Shown here: piece by piece, positions 43,850-51,783 of the stretch
Layout: each line of letters begins with the position of its first letter
Position numbering within the stretch: the first letter of the stretch is position 1
From: Streptomyces musisoli
Lineage (GTDB): Bacteria > Actinomycetota > Actinomycetes > Streptomycetales > Streptomycetaceae
DNA: 64,000 bases
Reading direction: 5' to 3'
Assembly: GCF_016741855.1 (NCBI RefSeq)
Contig: NZ_JAERRH010000019.1
Span: forward strand, 62,001 to 126,000
Notes under the pieces: generated by a model
Database searches by the model: none
Told to the model about the DNA's origin: nothing
What the model saw: the letters and a program-made list of their open reading frames with translations, nothing else
Position numbers and translations under genes: made by a program

Positions 43850-44553
43850 CAGTTACCGCCCGGAGCCGCGAGGACCAGACGCAGGGTGCCGGCCGCCTCC
43901 CACGCGGCGGCGGTGGGACCGTCGGTGGCGGACGTCGCGACGTCGACGACCACGATGCCCGTACCGGGCGCGGCGCCGGAAGCCTTCACGACCCGGCCAG
44001 CGATGGTCTGCGGCGCAGCGTCGGACGTCTTGCCGCTGTCAGTCGTTCCCTGAGCCGGGACGTGCACCAGCTCTACCTTCTGGCCCGGTACCAGAGCGGT
44101 GGCCGGGATCTGCTTAGGCTCCAGGCCGATCGGCACCAACTGCTCGCCGCTCTTCACCACGTTGTCCTTCGTCACCTGCGAGGGAGCGAGCAGAGAGCCG
44201 GGCTTGAGTTCCACGGCGGCCCGCTTGCCCACCACCGACGTGAGGTCGTCGGCGAGAACTGCCTTGACGGTCGGGTCCAGGGCCACGGACGCCTTGCCCA
44301 GGTCGTCCTCGGTGAGGACCTGACCGACCTGGACGTCGCGGAGCACGGTCACCACGTCCGTGCGGTTGCCGACCTGGAGCAGCAGGACGGCCACTCCTGC
44401 GCCACCGGCGGCGATCAGCGCCAACGACAAGGCGATGACGCCCGGCCGTCGCCTGCGCGCCGACACCCGGGGTGGCGTCACAGGCCCGGCCACGCTCTCC
44501 CGTTGGCGGCCTCCGTTCGGGGATGCATCTAAGCGTTCTTGGGTCTTGCTCAA
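43849..44553 (-). CDS. SAF-domain CpaB/RcpC-like protein
   Basis: 234 residues: basic cytoplasmic tail, one membrane helix (VIALSLALIAAGGAGVAVLLLQ) and a SAF domain (VVTVLRDVQVGQVLTEDDL, VGKRAAVELKPGSLLAPSQV). CpaB/RcpC proteins sit with the Tad secretin or envelope channel; in Gram-positives they may contact the cell wall. The stop overlaps the CpaE-like gene start. Confidence 0.78.
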   Translation of the reverse strand: MSKTQERLDASPNGGRQRESVAGPVTPPRVSARRRRPGVIALSLALIAAGGAGVAVLLLQVGNRTDVVTVLRDVQVGQVLTEDDLGKASVALDPTVKAVLADDLTSVVGKRAAVELKPGSLLAPSQVTKDNVVKSGEQLVPIGLEPKQIPATALVPGQKVELVHVPAQGTTDSGKTSDAAPQTIAGRVVKASGAAPGTGIVVVDVATSATDGPTAAAWEAAGTLRLVLAAPGGN

Positions 44554-44574
44554 CTTTCTGTCCTTCCGGCGGCG

Positions 44575-45501
44575 TTACCTGACGACCTGGACTTCGCCGA
44601 TCGCCACCTGCATCTGGGACTGCTGCGTCTGGGTGAGCTGGCCGCTTTGCCCGCCTCCGCCGGCGGTGACCTCCCAGTTGATCGCCCACGTCGACGTCGC
44701 AGTCAGCCGGTATGTGCCTCCCGAGGCGACAGCTGACGTCTTGGCGTACACGTGGCCGCAGGTCGGGGACTCCGTCATGCCAGCAGAGGCTTGGTAGACC
44801 GTGCCCGGGCCCTGGCAGGTGACCGTGGCGCCGTCGCCCATCTGCCAGACGATCTGGGAGACCTTGGCCGTGGCCGTCACGGTGACCCCGCCGGCGGAGG
44901 CCGACGCGGACTGTGGTCCGTACGTTGTCGGGCTCTGGTTAACCCACATCCACATCGGCACGCCCACCGTGTACTTGCCAGCGAGCCGGGGACTGGCGAT
45001 GTCCGGACCCAGCAGCCTCATCTTCTTGACGGCCTCTCGAGCCAGAACCTCCGGATCAACGGCCGGACCACCGTTGGGCGGTTGCGCGAACCACTGGCTG
45101 GTCTGGGCGGGGTTGTCGGGGCAGTACGCGTCGTACACGGCGCCGTCCGCTGGATCGTGCCCCTCCCACCGAGGATCGCCCGGCGGTGGTTGCGGATCGG
45201 CTTTCTGGAAATAGCAGTTGCGGCCGTTGACCCAGTCGCCGTAGCTGTCCAGGTGACAGGGCACCGAATTGTGGCCCACCCGGTCGTCGTAGCACTCGGG
45301 TTTGGTACCGCCTCCGCGTGAATCAGAGTCGCCGCTGCCACTGTGACCGGGGTTGGTTTCGGTGTCGTCAGCCACGACTCGGCATACGCCCCGTGTATCG
45401 CACACCACCTTGCCGTCACCGGCAAAAGCCGCGCCTTGCCCTAACGCGAGAGCGATGAGCGTCGCTACCGCGGCAGTCAGCCCGCTGCGCCGTGTCAGCA
45501 C
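44575..45501 (-). CDS. secreted protein of the Tad operon
   Basis: 308 residues. GTG 45501 is chosen since AAGGAG precedes it and it gives a signal peptide (LTRRSGLTAAVATLIALALG...AFAG). The mature part has four or more cysteines, an Asp/Pro-rich middle (PQPPPGDPRWEGHDPADG) and a PKD-like end (QIVWQMGDGATVTC..., CGHVYAKTSA). Outer-surface component of unknown role. Overlaps the lipoprotein gene end by 7 nt. Confidence 0.72.
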   Translation of the reverse strand: MLTRRSGLTAAVATLIALALGQGAAFAGDGKVVCDTRGVCRVVADDTETNPGHSGSGDSDSRGGGTKPECYDDRVGHNSVPCHLDSYGDWVNGRNCYFQKADPQPPPGDPRWEGHDPADGAVYDAYCPDNPAQTSQWFAQPPNGGPAVDPEVLAREAVKKMRLLGPDIASPRLAGKYTVGVPMWMWVNQSPTTYGPQSASASAGGVTVTATAKVSQIVWQMGDGATVTCQGPGTVYQASAGMTESPTCGHVYAKTSAVASGGTYRLTATSTWAINWEVTAGGGGQSGQLTQTQQSQMQVAIGEVQVVR

Positions 45502-46103
45502 TTGCTCTCCTTGTCCGCTCTCTCGTCGGTCACCTGCCACTGCTCTGTCTGCTGTTGCAAGTTGGCAGTGATGGGGTAGCGCTTGACCTGGTTCGGCGCT
45601 GCGGCGCTCTTGCCGGTTTTTTTGTAGAAGGGCTCCCACGTGTTCAGGTCGAAGCACAGGCGCAGCGTTGCCTGTTTGGGGGACTTGTCGAGGTGCAGTA
45701 CAACGTCGATCCCACGTGCCGTGATCTTCGGTTCGCCTCTGAAGACGATGCCGTTCTGCATGTTCACGAAGACCGCGTCCTTCACGTCCCGCAGCTCCTT
45801 GCCGGTGGCGTACTTCGCAACCTGTGTTCCTGCGAGAGAGGCTTTGGCATACGCCTTGATCTGCTCGGAATTCAGGTTCTGGTAGGCGGCGACGACAGCC
45901 ATGCGGGCCTGTGCCTCGTCACTTGACTCCGTCGTGGTGGGTTTGGCGCTGCTGCGGGTAGGCGACGGGGCGGCTTTGAGTCCATCGTCTGACGAACAGC
46001 CGCCCGCCATAGTGATCGCAGCAAGAGCAACCAGAGCCGATGCTGTGCGCCGATTCCGGCTGCGAAGAGTGGTGAGCATGGGCCAGTGGTGTTCTTGTGT
46101 CAC
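45495..46103 (-). CDS. lipoprotein, first gene of the Tad operon
   Basis: 202 residues with a lipoprotein signal: basic start, ASALVALAAITMAGGC lipobox and Ser/Thr-rich spacer. The folded part (AVVAAYQNLNSEQIKAYAKASLAGTQVAKYATGKEL...) looks like an NTF2/SnoaL-type helper domain. GTG 46103 has GGGAG 5 bases ahead; ATG 46079 is an alternative. Probably first in the operon transcribed from the AT-rich region upstream. Confidence 0.72.
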   Translation of the reverse strand: MTQEHHWPMLTTLRSRNRRTASALVALAAITMAGGCSSDDGLKAAPSPTRSSAKPTTTESSDEAQARMAVVAAYQNLNSEQIKAYAKASLAGTQVAKYATGKELRDVKDAVFVNMQNGIVFRGEPKITARGIDVVLHLDKSPKQATLRLCFDLNTWEPFYKKTGKSAAAPNQVKRYPITANLQQQTEQWQVTDERADKESKC

Positions 46104-46488
46104 TTTGACTCCCCGTACGAAGTCGCTGCTGATGACCGCAGTCCTGGTCTAGGGCGCTGTGGTCTGTGCGCAGCATGGCCGAGCTGCGGTGATGCGTTTC
46201 CGTAGCCGCAAGGTTACGCATACGGCGATCAACTTCCCAGTTCTATATGTGAGTTCACTCGAACAACTCAGTGTGTATCCGGTCACTTTCGGAACCAGAT
46301 GTCGATTTGTAGTTCTGTGTCTTCGCTCGTCGCGTCCGCACACCCGGCCTCCGTTCCTGGCTGTGGCTCGATCTTCCGGGCGGCGCCGATACCGGTCCTA
46401 GCCGAACTACTCAGCGCGTCCTGTCCTTGGTGAAGAGCACTTCTGCCTGCAGACCGAAGGCCACCTCAGCTCCCATGTCCTCGCGCCG
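46104..46488. promoter_or_regulatory. AT-rich promoter region between the Tad and conjugation-like operons
   Basis: No gene. The segment 46210-46330 is markedly AT-richer than its surroundings and should hold the promoter of the Tad operon (minus strand). A dyad GAGTTCACTCGAACAACTC at 46251-46269 could be an operator. Exact -35 and -10 boxes could not be fixed. Confidence 0.4.
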
Positions 46489-47403
46489 CTACAGCTCGGT
46501 CCAAGGCCTCGAATCGCCGCCGGTCAGAGGCACCCAGACATCACTGGCGGGCCCCCGGTCTTCGAGATCGTCCAGGACTGCCGCGCCCATCGGCACCTGC
46601 CGGGCCAGCGTGCCCACGAGCGGGTGCTCCGCCACCATGGCCTGCAGGTCACTGATTCGGTTGCCCAGGACGTATCGGGAGCCCCCGGTCAACACGAACA
46701 ACACCCGGGGAAACACGGGATACCAGCGCAGCCACACCGCCCCGCCAGTGGCGGGCTGCCGCGAGCGTGGCCGGCCGACGAGCTGAGGCTCGTACAACCA
46801 CAGCCGTGCGTACTCGATCAGCTTGGAGGCAAGCCGCTCGCCGCCCATGGTCGCCCGGTCGACCTCGACGAACGCCCGCAGCTTGGTGCGCTCCTCGTCA
46901 CCGATGAGGGTGTAGTGCATCACCGCGTCCGTAATGATCCGCTCGCCGTCACTGAGCGGGTGGGAGACCTCCGGTGTCCAGTCCAGGTGACCGTGCTCGT
47001 CGCCGCGCCGCCGGGCGTCGGTGACGAACGCGAGATGGGTGCGGACCACGGTCAGGGTGTGCGGCGTCTTCAGCGAGGCGGCCGTGGCCGAGCTGATCGG
47101 GTACGCGGGACGTCCGCGCATGGTGGGGAAGTCCCGGATCAGCCGGGCGCCATCGCTCGTCAGGTACCAGGCGCGGGACCGGTTGGACTGCGGCAGCACG
47201 GTGTAGTCCACCAGGCCGTCGCGGCGCAGCTTGTTGAGTGGCGCGGAGACGGTCTGCCGCGCTGCGCCGGGTCGCAGCAGTTCCTGGAGCTGATGCGTGG
47301 TCGCCATCCGGTGCTGCCCGAGCACGGCCAGGAGCTGATGCGGCAGCGGCTCGACCGGGCTGGGAGTACGGCCGGACGGCATGGTCTCGAAGGAGGTGGT
47401 CAC
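46489..47403 (-). CDS. replication-relaxation family protein
   Basis: 304 residues matching Replic_Relax proteins found on actinobacterial plasmids and integrative elements. N-terminal winged helix (HQLLAVLGQHRMATTHQLQELL, RQTVSAPLNKLRRDGLVDY), then HTLTVVRTHLAFVTDAR and FVEVDRATMGGERLASKLIEYARL, the conserved nuclease-like E-V-D segment. GTG start overlapping the VirD4-like gene stop by 4 nt, with AAGGGA ahead. Last gene of the conjugation-type operon; probably acts on DNA at transfer or replication start. Confidence 0.85.
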   Translation of the reverse strand: MTTSFETMPSGRTPSPVEPLPHQLLAVLGQHRMATTHQLQELLRPGAARQTVSAPLNKLRRDGLVDYTVLPQSNRSRAWYLTSDGARLIRDFPTMRGRPAYPISSATAASLKTPHTLTVVRTHLAFVTDARRRGDEHGHLDWTPEVSHPLSDGERIITDAVMHYTLIGDEERTKLRAFVEVDRATMGGERLASKLIEYARLWLYEPQLVGRPRSRQPATGGAVWLRWYPVFPRVLFVLTGGSRYVLGNRISDLQAMVAEHPLVGTLARQVPMGAAVLDDLEDRGPASDVWVPLTGGDSRPWTEL

Positions 47404-50015
47404 TTGTATCCCTTCTTCTGCAGATGGCCGGCGGAGGAGGAGTGGTGGGCGAGGAAGTCACTGACGCGGATGATCTGGCTTTCGGCCTGGTCGGTGAGCT
47501 GGCCCAGCGGGGCGGCGCCTGCCGTGGCCCGAGCGACACGCTCCAGTGCCCCGGCCTGGCCCGGGCGGGCGTAGTCCGCGAACACTTCATCCAGGTGAGG
47601 GCCGGTGATCCGGACAGGACCGACACGGCGGCCCTTGACGGTCAGCGACATGTAGTGATCGAACCGGTCCAGCGAGGCCACGACGTCCGGGCCAGGACGA
47701 TCACCCCACTCCGCTGTGATCGGGGCGATGGCGGACTGCGACCCCGTGGTCGACGCCAGGGTGGATGCGTTCTGCACCAGCGACAGCCGCACCGGGGTGG
47801 GAAGGCGAGCCAGTAGCTGGGTCATGCCGTGGACGTGGACCTTGTACTTACGGAAGTCCTCGAACATCGCGGCGATGGTCTCCGGTGCCGCGCCCGTGAG
47901 GGTGATCAGCTCGTCGAAGTACGGGCGGAACGGAACCCGCCGCTCTTCCGCGGTGTCCCTCCTCGAGCGCACGGCCCGCAGCAGGTCCCGGGCCAGCAGC
48001 GCGGTGATCAGCCGGTCGGTGGGTCCGTTCCCGCCCGGGCACACCCACACGATCATCCGCGAGTCCATCGCGGCCCGGATGTTGTAGACACCGGCTGGCT
48101 GCCCGAGGAACGCCCGGGTGACTGGGTTGGCAGCGAGGCGGGCGATCGGGTTGAGGACGACGGCGAACGCGTCGGTGGGCAGCGTCGGGAACACCGTTTG
48201 CCACCACGATCGTGTCTCCTCGTCCAGGCGTGTCTCGACCGCGGTGAGCGCCGTCATACGGAAGACCGGGTTGGTCAGCAGAGACCGCACATGAAAGACC
48301 GTGGCCTGGTCTTCTGGCCGGCCGGCCTGGCAGGCAGCCTCGTTGACGGCCACCAGCACCGCCAGGGCGGCGGTGAAGATGGTCAGCGCGCGGGGAGCGG
48401 TGGCGTCGTCCCAGCCGAGCACGGACGCGTAGGCGTCGGCAGTCGCCTCGACGACCTCGTGCGCGACCTGGCCCTGGTGCATGCCGATCGGGTTCCAGCA
48501 ACTAAGCTGCGGCGCAGGCCCACTGGCGTTGAGGTCAATCAGCGCGATCCGCGTCATCAGGTGGTCGTGGGCGAGGAACGGCAGGGCGCGCGGCCACGAG
48601 TCGCGGTGCGGGTCGACGAACATCAGCCCGCCGCCGGCGTGGGCCCAGCCGATCGCCTGGGCGAGGGCGCGTTCCGTCTTGCCGCCGCCCGCCTTGCCCA
48701 CCCCGACCTCGAACAGCGTTTCCTTGGCGTAGGTGGCGACCAGGCGCCGGCGGCCGTCCGGGCTGCGGTAGATCCCCTGCAGCAGCAGCTCGGGATCCCC
48801 AGACTTGAACGTCGGGAGGTCTCCAGCGAGCAGAGGCAGGAGGCAGTGCGCCGTGGGCGGCTTCAGCAGGCCGGCCAGCTCTTCCAGCCGGACCCAGTTC
48901 GGTCGGGGTGGCTGGCAGTGTCCAAGTGTCCAACGGCGCTCGAAGCCGCGTCGGCTGGGCCACCGGTCCGCGCCGAACCGCCAGGGGCCCACCTTCCAGC
49001 CCCGCATCGCCCAGCGCGATCCGCCACCGAAGACATCCAGCGCGGCCTGGAGCTGAGCGAGCCGGGCCTGGGCGCGGCCCTCGGTGTTTGACGCGCACAT
49101 CACCAGCAACTGCACCCGCACCAGGTGATCGTCCTCAGCGAGCTTGCCCAACGCCTCCTGCGGGTCCACCCGGCGCGGCACGGGCGGCATGACCAGCCGG
49201 CGCCCACCTCCGCCCTGCTTGCCGGCTACCAGTTGCTGCAGCTGCCCGATCAGCGAGTCCTCGATGCCAGTGGCGTCCTGCCGCACCCACCGGGCGGACC
49301 GCTGGGCCTCCCGCCGCTCCGCGCGACGCGCGTTGCCCATCAGCTGCAGACGGCGCGCCCGCAGTGTCCACTTGGGGGCACGCTGGATGTCGAGCCGCAT
49401 CTCGGCGAGGTCCCCCAGCTCGGCACGGAGGTCCGAGACGGCGTCGATCAGCGGCTGCAACGGGTCCGGGCTCAGCGGGACCTCACGCAGAGGCGCGGTC
49501 GGCTTGCCGCGCAGGATGAACTCCGCCCGCACTACATGGTCACGGGGCTTGTCGACGAGGGGACGGGCCCGGTTCACAGTGACAGCCGGACCGAATGGCG
49601 TGATCGACAGCAGGCGTTCGCCGCCGGCCGGGCCTTCGACGCGATAGCGCAGCGGGCTGGAGCCGTCGGCACGCAGCCTGATCTGCACCGCCTTCGACCG
49701 ACGCGGCGCCCACCACGGCATGCTCGTCGACGCCCGGGCGAGCTGCACACCCCGGCGGAAAATCTCCTCCAGACCAGGGTCGAAGTGCCGCGACGGTACG
49801 AGCTCCAACGCCATCCGCTCGGCCGAGGCTTTTCGCGCCAGATGGCGCACCACAGCCTCGCCCATGGCCCAGACCGAGATGGCGGCCAAGGCCACCACCC
49901 ACCAGTAAGCGATCACCCAGCCGACGGTGTGAACGATGCCCAAGACGAGGCCGAGCACCTGGCCGGAAGCCGATACGGAAGCCTGGCCCGTCAGGTACGA
50001 GCCTGCGGAGTCCAT
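47400..50015 (-). CDS. VirD4/TraD-like coupling ATPase
   Basis: 871 residues. N-terminal membrane helices (about residues 18-45), a long middle part, then Walker A GKAGGGKT near 435-443, LMFVDPHRDSW (Walker B), WVCPGGNG and FDELITLTG. This layout fits type IV coupling ATPases, which feed DNA or protein to the secretion channel. ATG 50015 is chosen because GAAGGGGA precedes it and a membrane segment follows. Its start overlaps the upstream gene by 25 nt. Confidence 0.82.
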   Translation of the reverse strand: MDSAGSYLTGQASVSASGQVLGLVLGIVHTVGWVIAYWWVVALAAISVWAMGEAVVRHLARKASAERMALELVPSRHFDPGLEEIFRRGVQLARASTSMPWWAPRRSKAVQIRLRADGSSPLRYRVEGPAGGERLLSITPFGPAVTVNRARPLVDKPRDHVVRAEFILRGKPTAPLREVPLSPDPLQPLIDAVSDLRAELGDLAEMRLDIQRAPKWTLRARRLQLMGNARRAERREAQRSARWVRQDATGIEDSLIGQLQQLVAGKQGGGGRRLVMPPVPRRVDPQEALGKLAEDDHLVRVQLLVMCASNTEGRAQARLAQLQAALDVFGGGSRWAMRGWKVGPWRFGADRWPSRRGFERRWTLGHCQPPRPNWVRLEELAGLLKPPTAHCLLPLLAGDLPTFKSGDPELLLQGIYRSPDGRRRLVATYAKETLFEVGVGKAGGGKTERALAQAIGWAHAGGGLMFVDPHRDSWPRALPFLAHDHLMTRIALIDLNASGPAPQLSCWNPIGMHQGQVAHEVVEATADAYASVLGWDDATAPRALTIFTAALAVLVAVNEAACQAGRPEDQATVFHVRSLLTNPVFRMTALTAVETRLDEETRSWWQTVFPTLPTDAFAVVLNPIARLAANPVTRAFLGQPAGVYNIRAAMDSRMIVWVCPGGNGPTDRLITALLARDLLRAVRSRRDTAEERRVPFRPYFDELITLTGAAPETIAAMFEDFRKYKVHVHGMTQLLARLPTPVRLSLVQNASTLASTTGSQSAIAPITAEWGDRPGPDVVASLDRFDHYMSLTVKGRRVGPVRITGPHLDEVFADYARPGQAGALERVARATAGAAPLGQLTDQAESQIIRVSDFLAHHSSSAGHLQKKGYK

Positions 50016-50635
50016 GTGGACGTCCCCTTCTGTGTGGTAGCGCGGGTGAAGTGCCAGTCGGTGATGCGGCCGTCGGTGAAGGTGCCGCCGCGGTCGGTGC
50101 CGACCCACACCAGGTGCACAACTGCCTTGTCCGGGCTGCCGTCGCGGCGGGCGATCGCGGCCTGGATCCGGAAACGGGTGGTGGCGAACGCTGGCGCGAG
50201 GCCATGCCGGGAAGCAGGGAAGACGACGGGCCACCTCGCGCGGGCTATTCCGGTAGCGTCGGCGCGCAGGAGTCCGCGTCCCGCTGCCAGCAATGCGCGT
50301 GCGTCGCGGGAGGGAAGGTCTGGGGGCCAGGCGGCCTCCAACGCTTTTTGGATGGCCGCATCGCCGGCCGTGCCTTCGCCGTGCGGCGGCAGTGCTGACT
50401 GACTGGCCGCCGGTGTCGACGCAGCGGACCTCGAGGCAGGCGTGCTGGCGGTCGGCTCGTCAGTGGTAGGCGTAGAGGCCTGAGGCGACGGATCCGTGGT
50501 TGCGTGAGCAGCCGAGGACTCCGTCGGGACCGGCGGCTCCTGAGCGTGCGGCATGCCGAGGAGGGCGACGCCGGCTAGAGCGAACGCGACGGTGCTCATC
50601 ACCAGCAGACGCGGTGAGCGCGGGAGAGTGGTCAC
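49991..50635 (-). CDS. membrane-anchored hypothetical protein
   Basis: 214 residues: one N-terminal hydrophobic helix (LLVMSTVAFALAGVALLGM), a Ser/Thr/Pro-rich stretch to about residue 85, then a small folded domain with WPVVFPASRHGLAPAF and VVHLVWVGTDRGGTF. GTG start overlapping the hydrolase stop by 4 nt. In comparable operons such proteins are envelope parts of the transfer channel; I do not recognise the family. Confidence 0.65.
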   Translation of the reverse strand: MTTLPRSPRLLVMSTVAFALAGVALLGMPHAQEPPVPTESSAAHATTDPSPQASTPTTDEPTASTPASRSAASTPAASQSALPPHGEGTAGDAAIQKALEAAWPPDLPSRDARALLAAGRGLLRADATGIARARWPVVFPASRHGLAPAFATTRFRIQAAIARRDGSPDKAVVHLVWVGTDRGGTFTDGRITDWHFTRATTQKGTSTWTPQART

Positions 50636-51783
50636 AGCAGCCGCGCTCCCCCCGCATAGCCCGACATGGCGTTGACCGGATCCAGCCGGACGGCCGTGCC
50701 TGGGCGGGCGGCGTCGATCATCTGACCGCTGCCCGCATAGACACCTACGTGATAGATCGTGGAATCACGTCCGGGAGCGTAGGCGTAGAAGACGAGGTCG
50801 CCGGGTTTGAGGGCGCCGGTGCCGAGGCTGAAGGGGATGCGCTGGCCGACGCCGGCTTGCGCGGCCGCCGTGCGCGGCAGGCTGACGCCTGCCTTTGCGT
50901 ACACGTAGGTGGTCAGCCCCGAGCAGTCGTATCCCTTGATCGTCGCGCCGCTTTTGCCGCTGGGGGAGCAGCAGATGCCGTACGACGGGCCCTGGGCGTT
51001 GCCACCGCCCCACGAGTAGGGCACGCCACGCTGGGAGAGCGCCGCCGCGATGACGGTACGAACCTTGCCCGAGACCTTCTTCAGGTCCGGGTCCTTGGCG
51101 GCCGCCGTGTACTGGTCTATCCAGCCCAACACGTTGGCGACGTACTCGTTCGAGTGGTTGTACTGCAGGATCGCGGCCTTGAGCTGGGCGCGCTTGGTCA
51201 GATCGCGTCCGTTGCCGCATAGGTAGATCGCGGCGCCGAGCGCGGCGTCGTCGGCGTTGTGTGGGTCGGCGACCTTGTCGCCGTTGCCGTCCTCGCCGAT
51301 CGATTCCCACGTGGAGGGCAGGAACTGAAAGGGGCCGACCGCACGCTCACCACGAGAGGTGCCGTCCCACTTGCCGCCGTCGGTGTCGGGGACGACGGTG
51401 GTATTACCACCCTGACCGGAGCCGTTGAGGAGCACCCCGTAGATCTTCGGGCGGATGTCGCCGTTGACGGTGATGTTCCGGCCGATCGCGTGGTTGGACT
51501 CGACCTTCGCGATTCCGGCGAGGATCGGCCAGCGCATTCCCTCGCACTTCGGCACATACTTCCCGACCTGCTGCACGGCCTTCTTGTAGGCGGCCAGCAT
51601 GCGCGGCGGGATGTCTGCAGCACTGCTGCCCTCGGCGATCCCGCCGTCGTCCAGGACACCCGTCTTCAGCGCGACGTACGCGCTGATCGCGTTCCCAACC
51701 GGCGCGGCACAGCACACGGCGGCGAACATCAGCAGCGCCACCATGCATCCCCACCGCCGGATGTGGCGTCCCGGCGGCTTCAC
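50632..51783 (-). CDS. lytic transglycosylase and NlpC/P60 (C40) wall hydrolase
   Basis: 383 residues. Signal/anchor (WGCMVALLMFAAVCCAAPVG), then a transglycosylase-like domain (GIAKVESNHAIGRN, with GPFQFLPSTWESIG) and a C-terminal NlpC/P60 domain with GYDCSGLTTYVY (catalytic Cys), a YHVGVYAG histidine motif and MIDAARPG. This two-domain enzyme opens peptidoglycan for a secretion channel (VirB1/TcpG type). GTGA overlaps with both neighbours. Confidence 0.9.
   Translation of the reverse strand: MKPPGRHIRRWGCMVALLMFAAVCCAAPVGNAISAYVALKTGVLDDGGIAEGSSAADIPPRMLAAYKKAVQQVGKYVPKCEGMRWPILAGIAKVESNHAIGRNITVNGDIRPKIYGVLLNGSGQGGNTTVVPDTDGGKWDGTSRGERAVGPFQFLPSTWESIGEDGNGDKVADPHNADDAALGAAIYLCGNGRDLTKRAQLKAAILQYNHSNEYVANVLGWIDQYTAAAKDPDLKKVSGKVRTVIAAALSQRGVPYSWGGGNAQGPSYGICCSPSGKSGATIKGYDCSGLTTYVYAKAGVSLPRTAAAQAGVGQRIPFSLGTGALKPGDLVFYAYAPGRDSTIYHVGVYAGSGQMIDAARPGTAVRLDPVNAMSGYAGGARLL

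Noticed and set aside
44575..45657. Longer secreted protein starting at 45657
   Set aside because: The added part overlaps the lipoprotein gene and would bury the signal peptide; GTG 45501 has a good ribosome-binding site.
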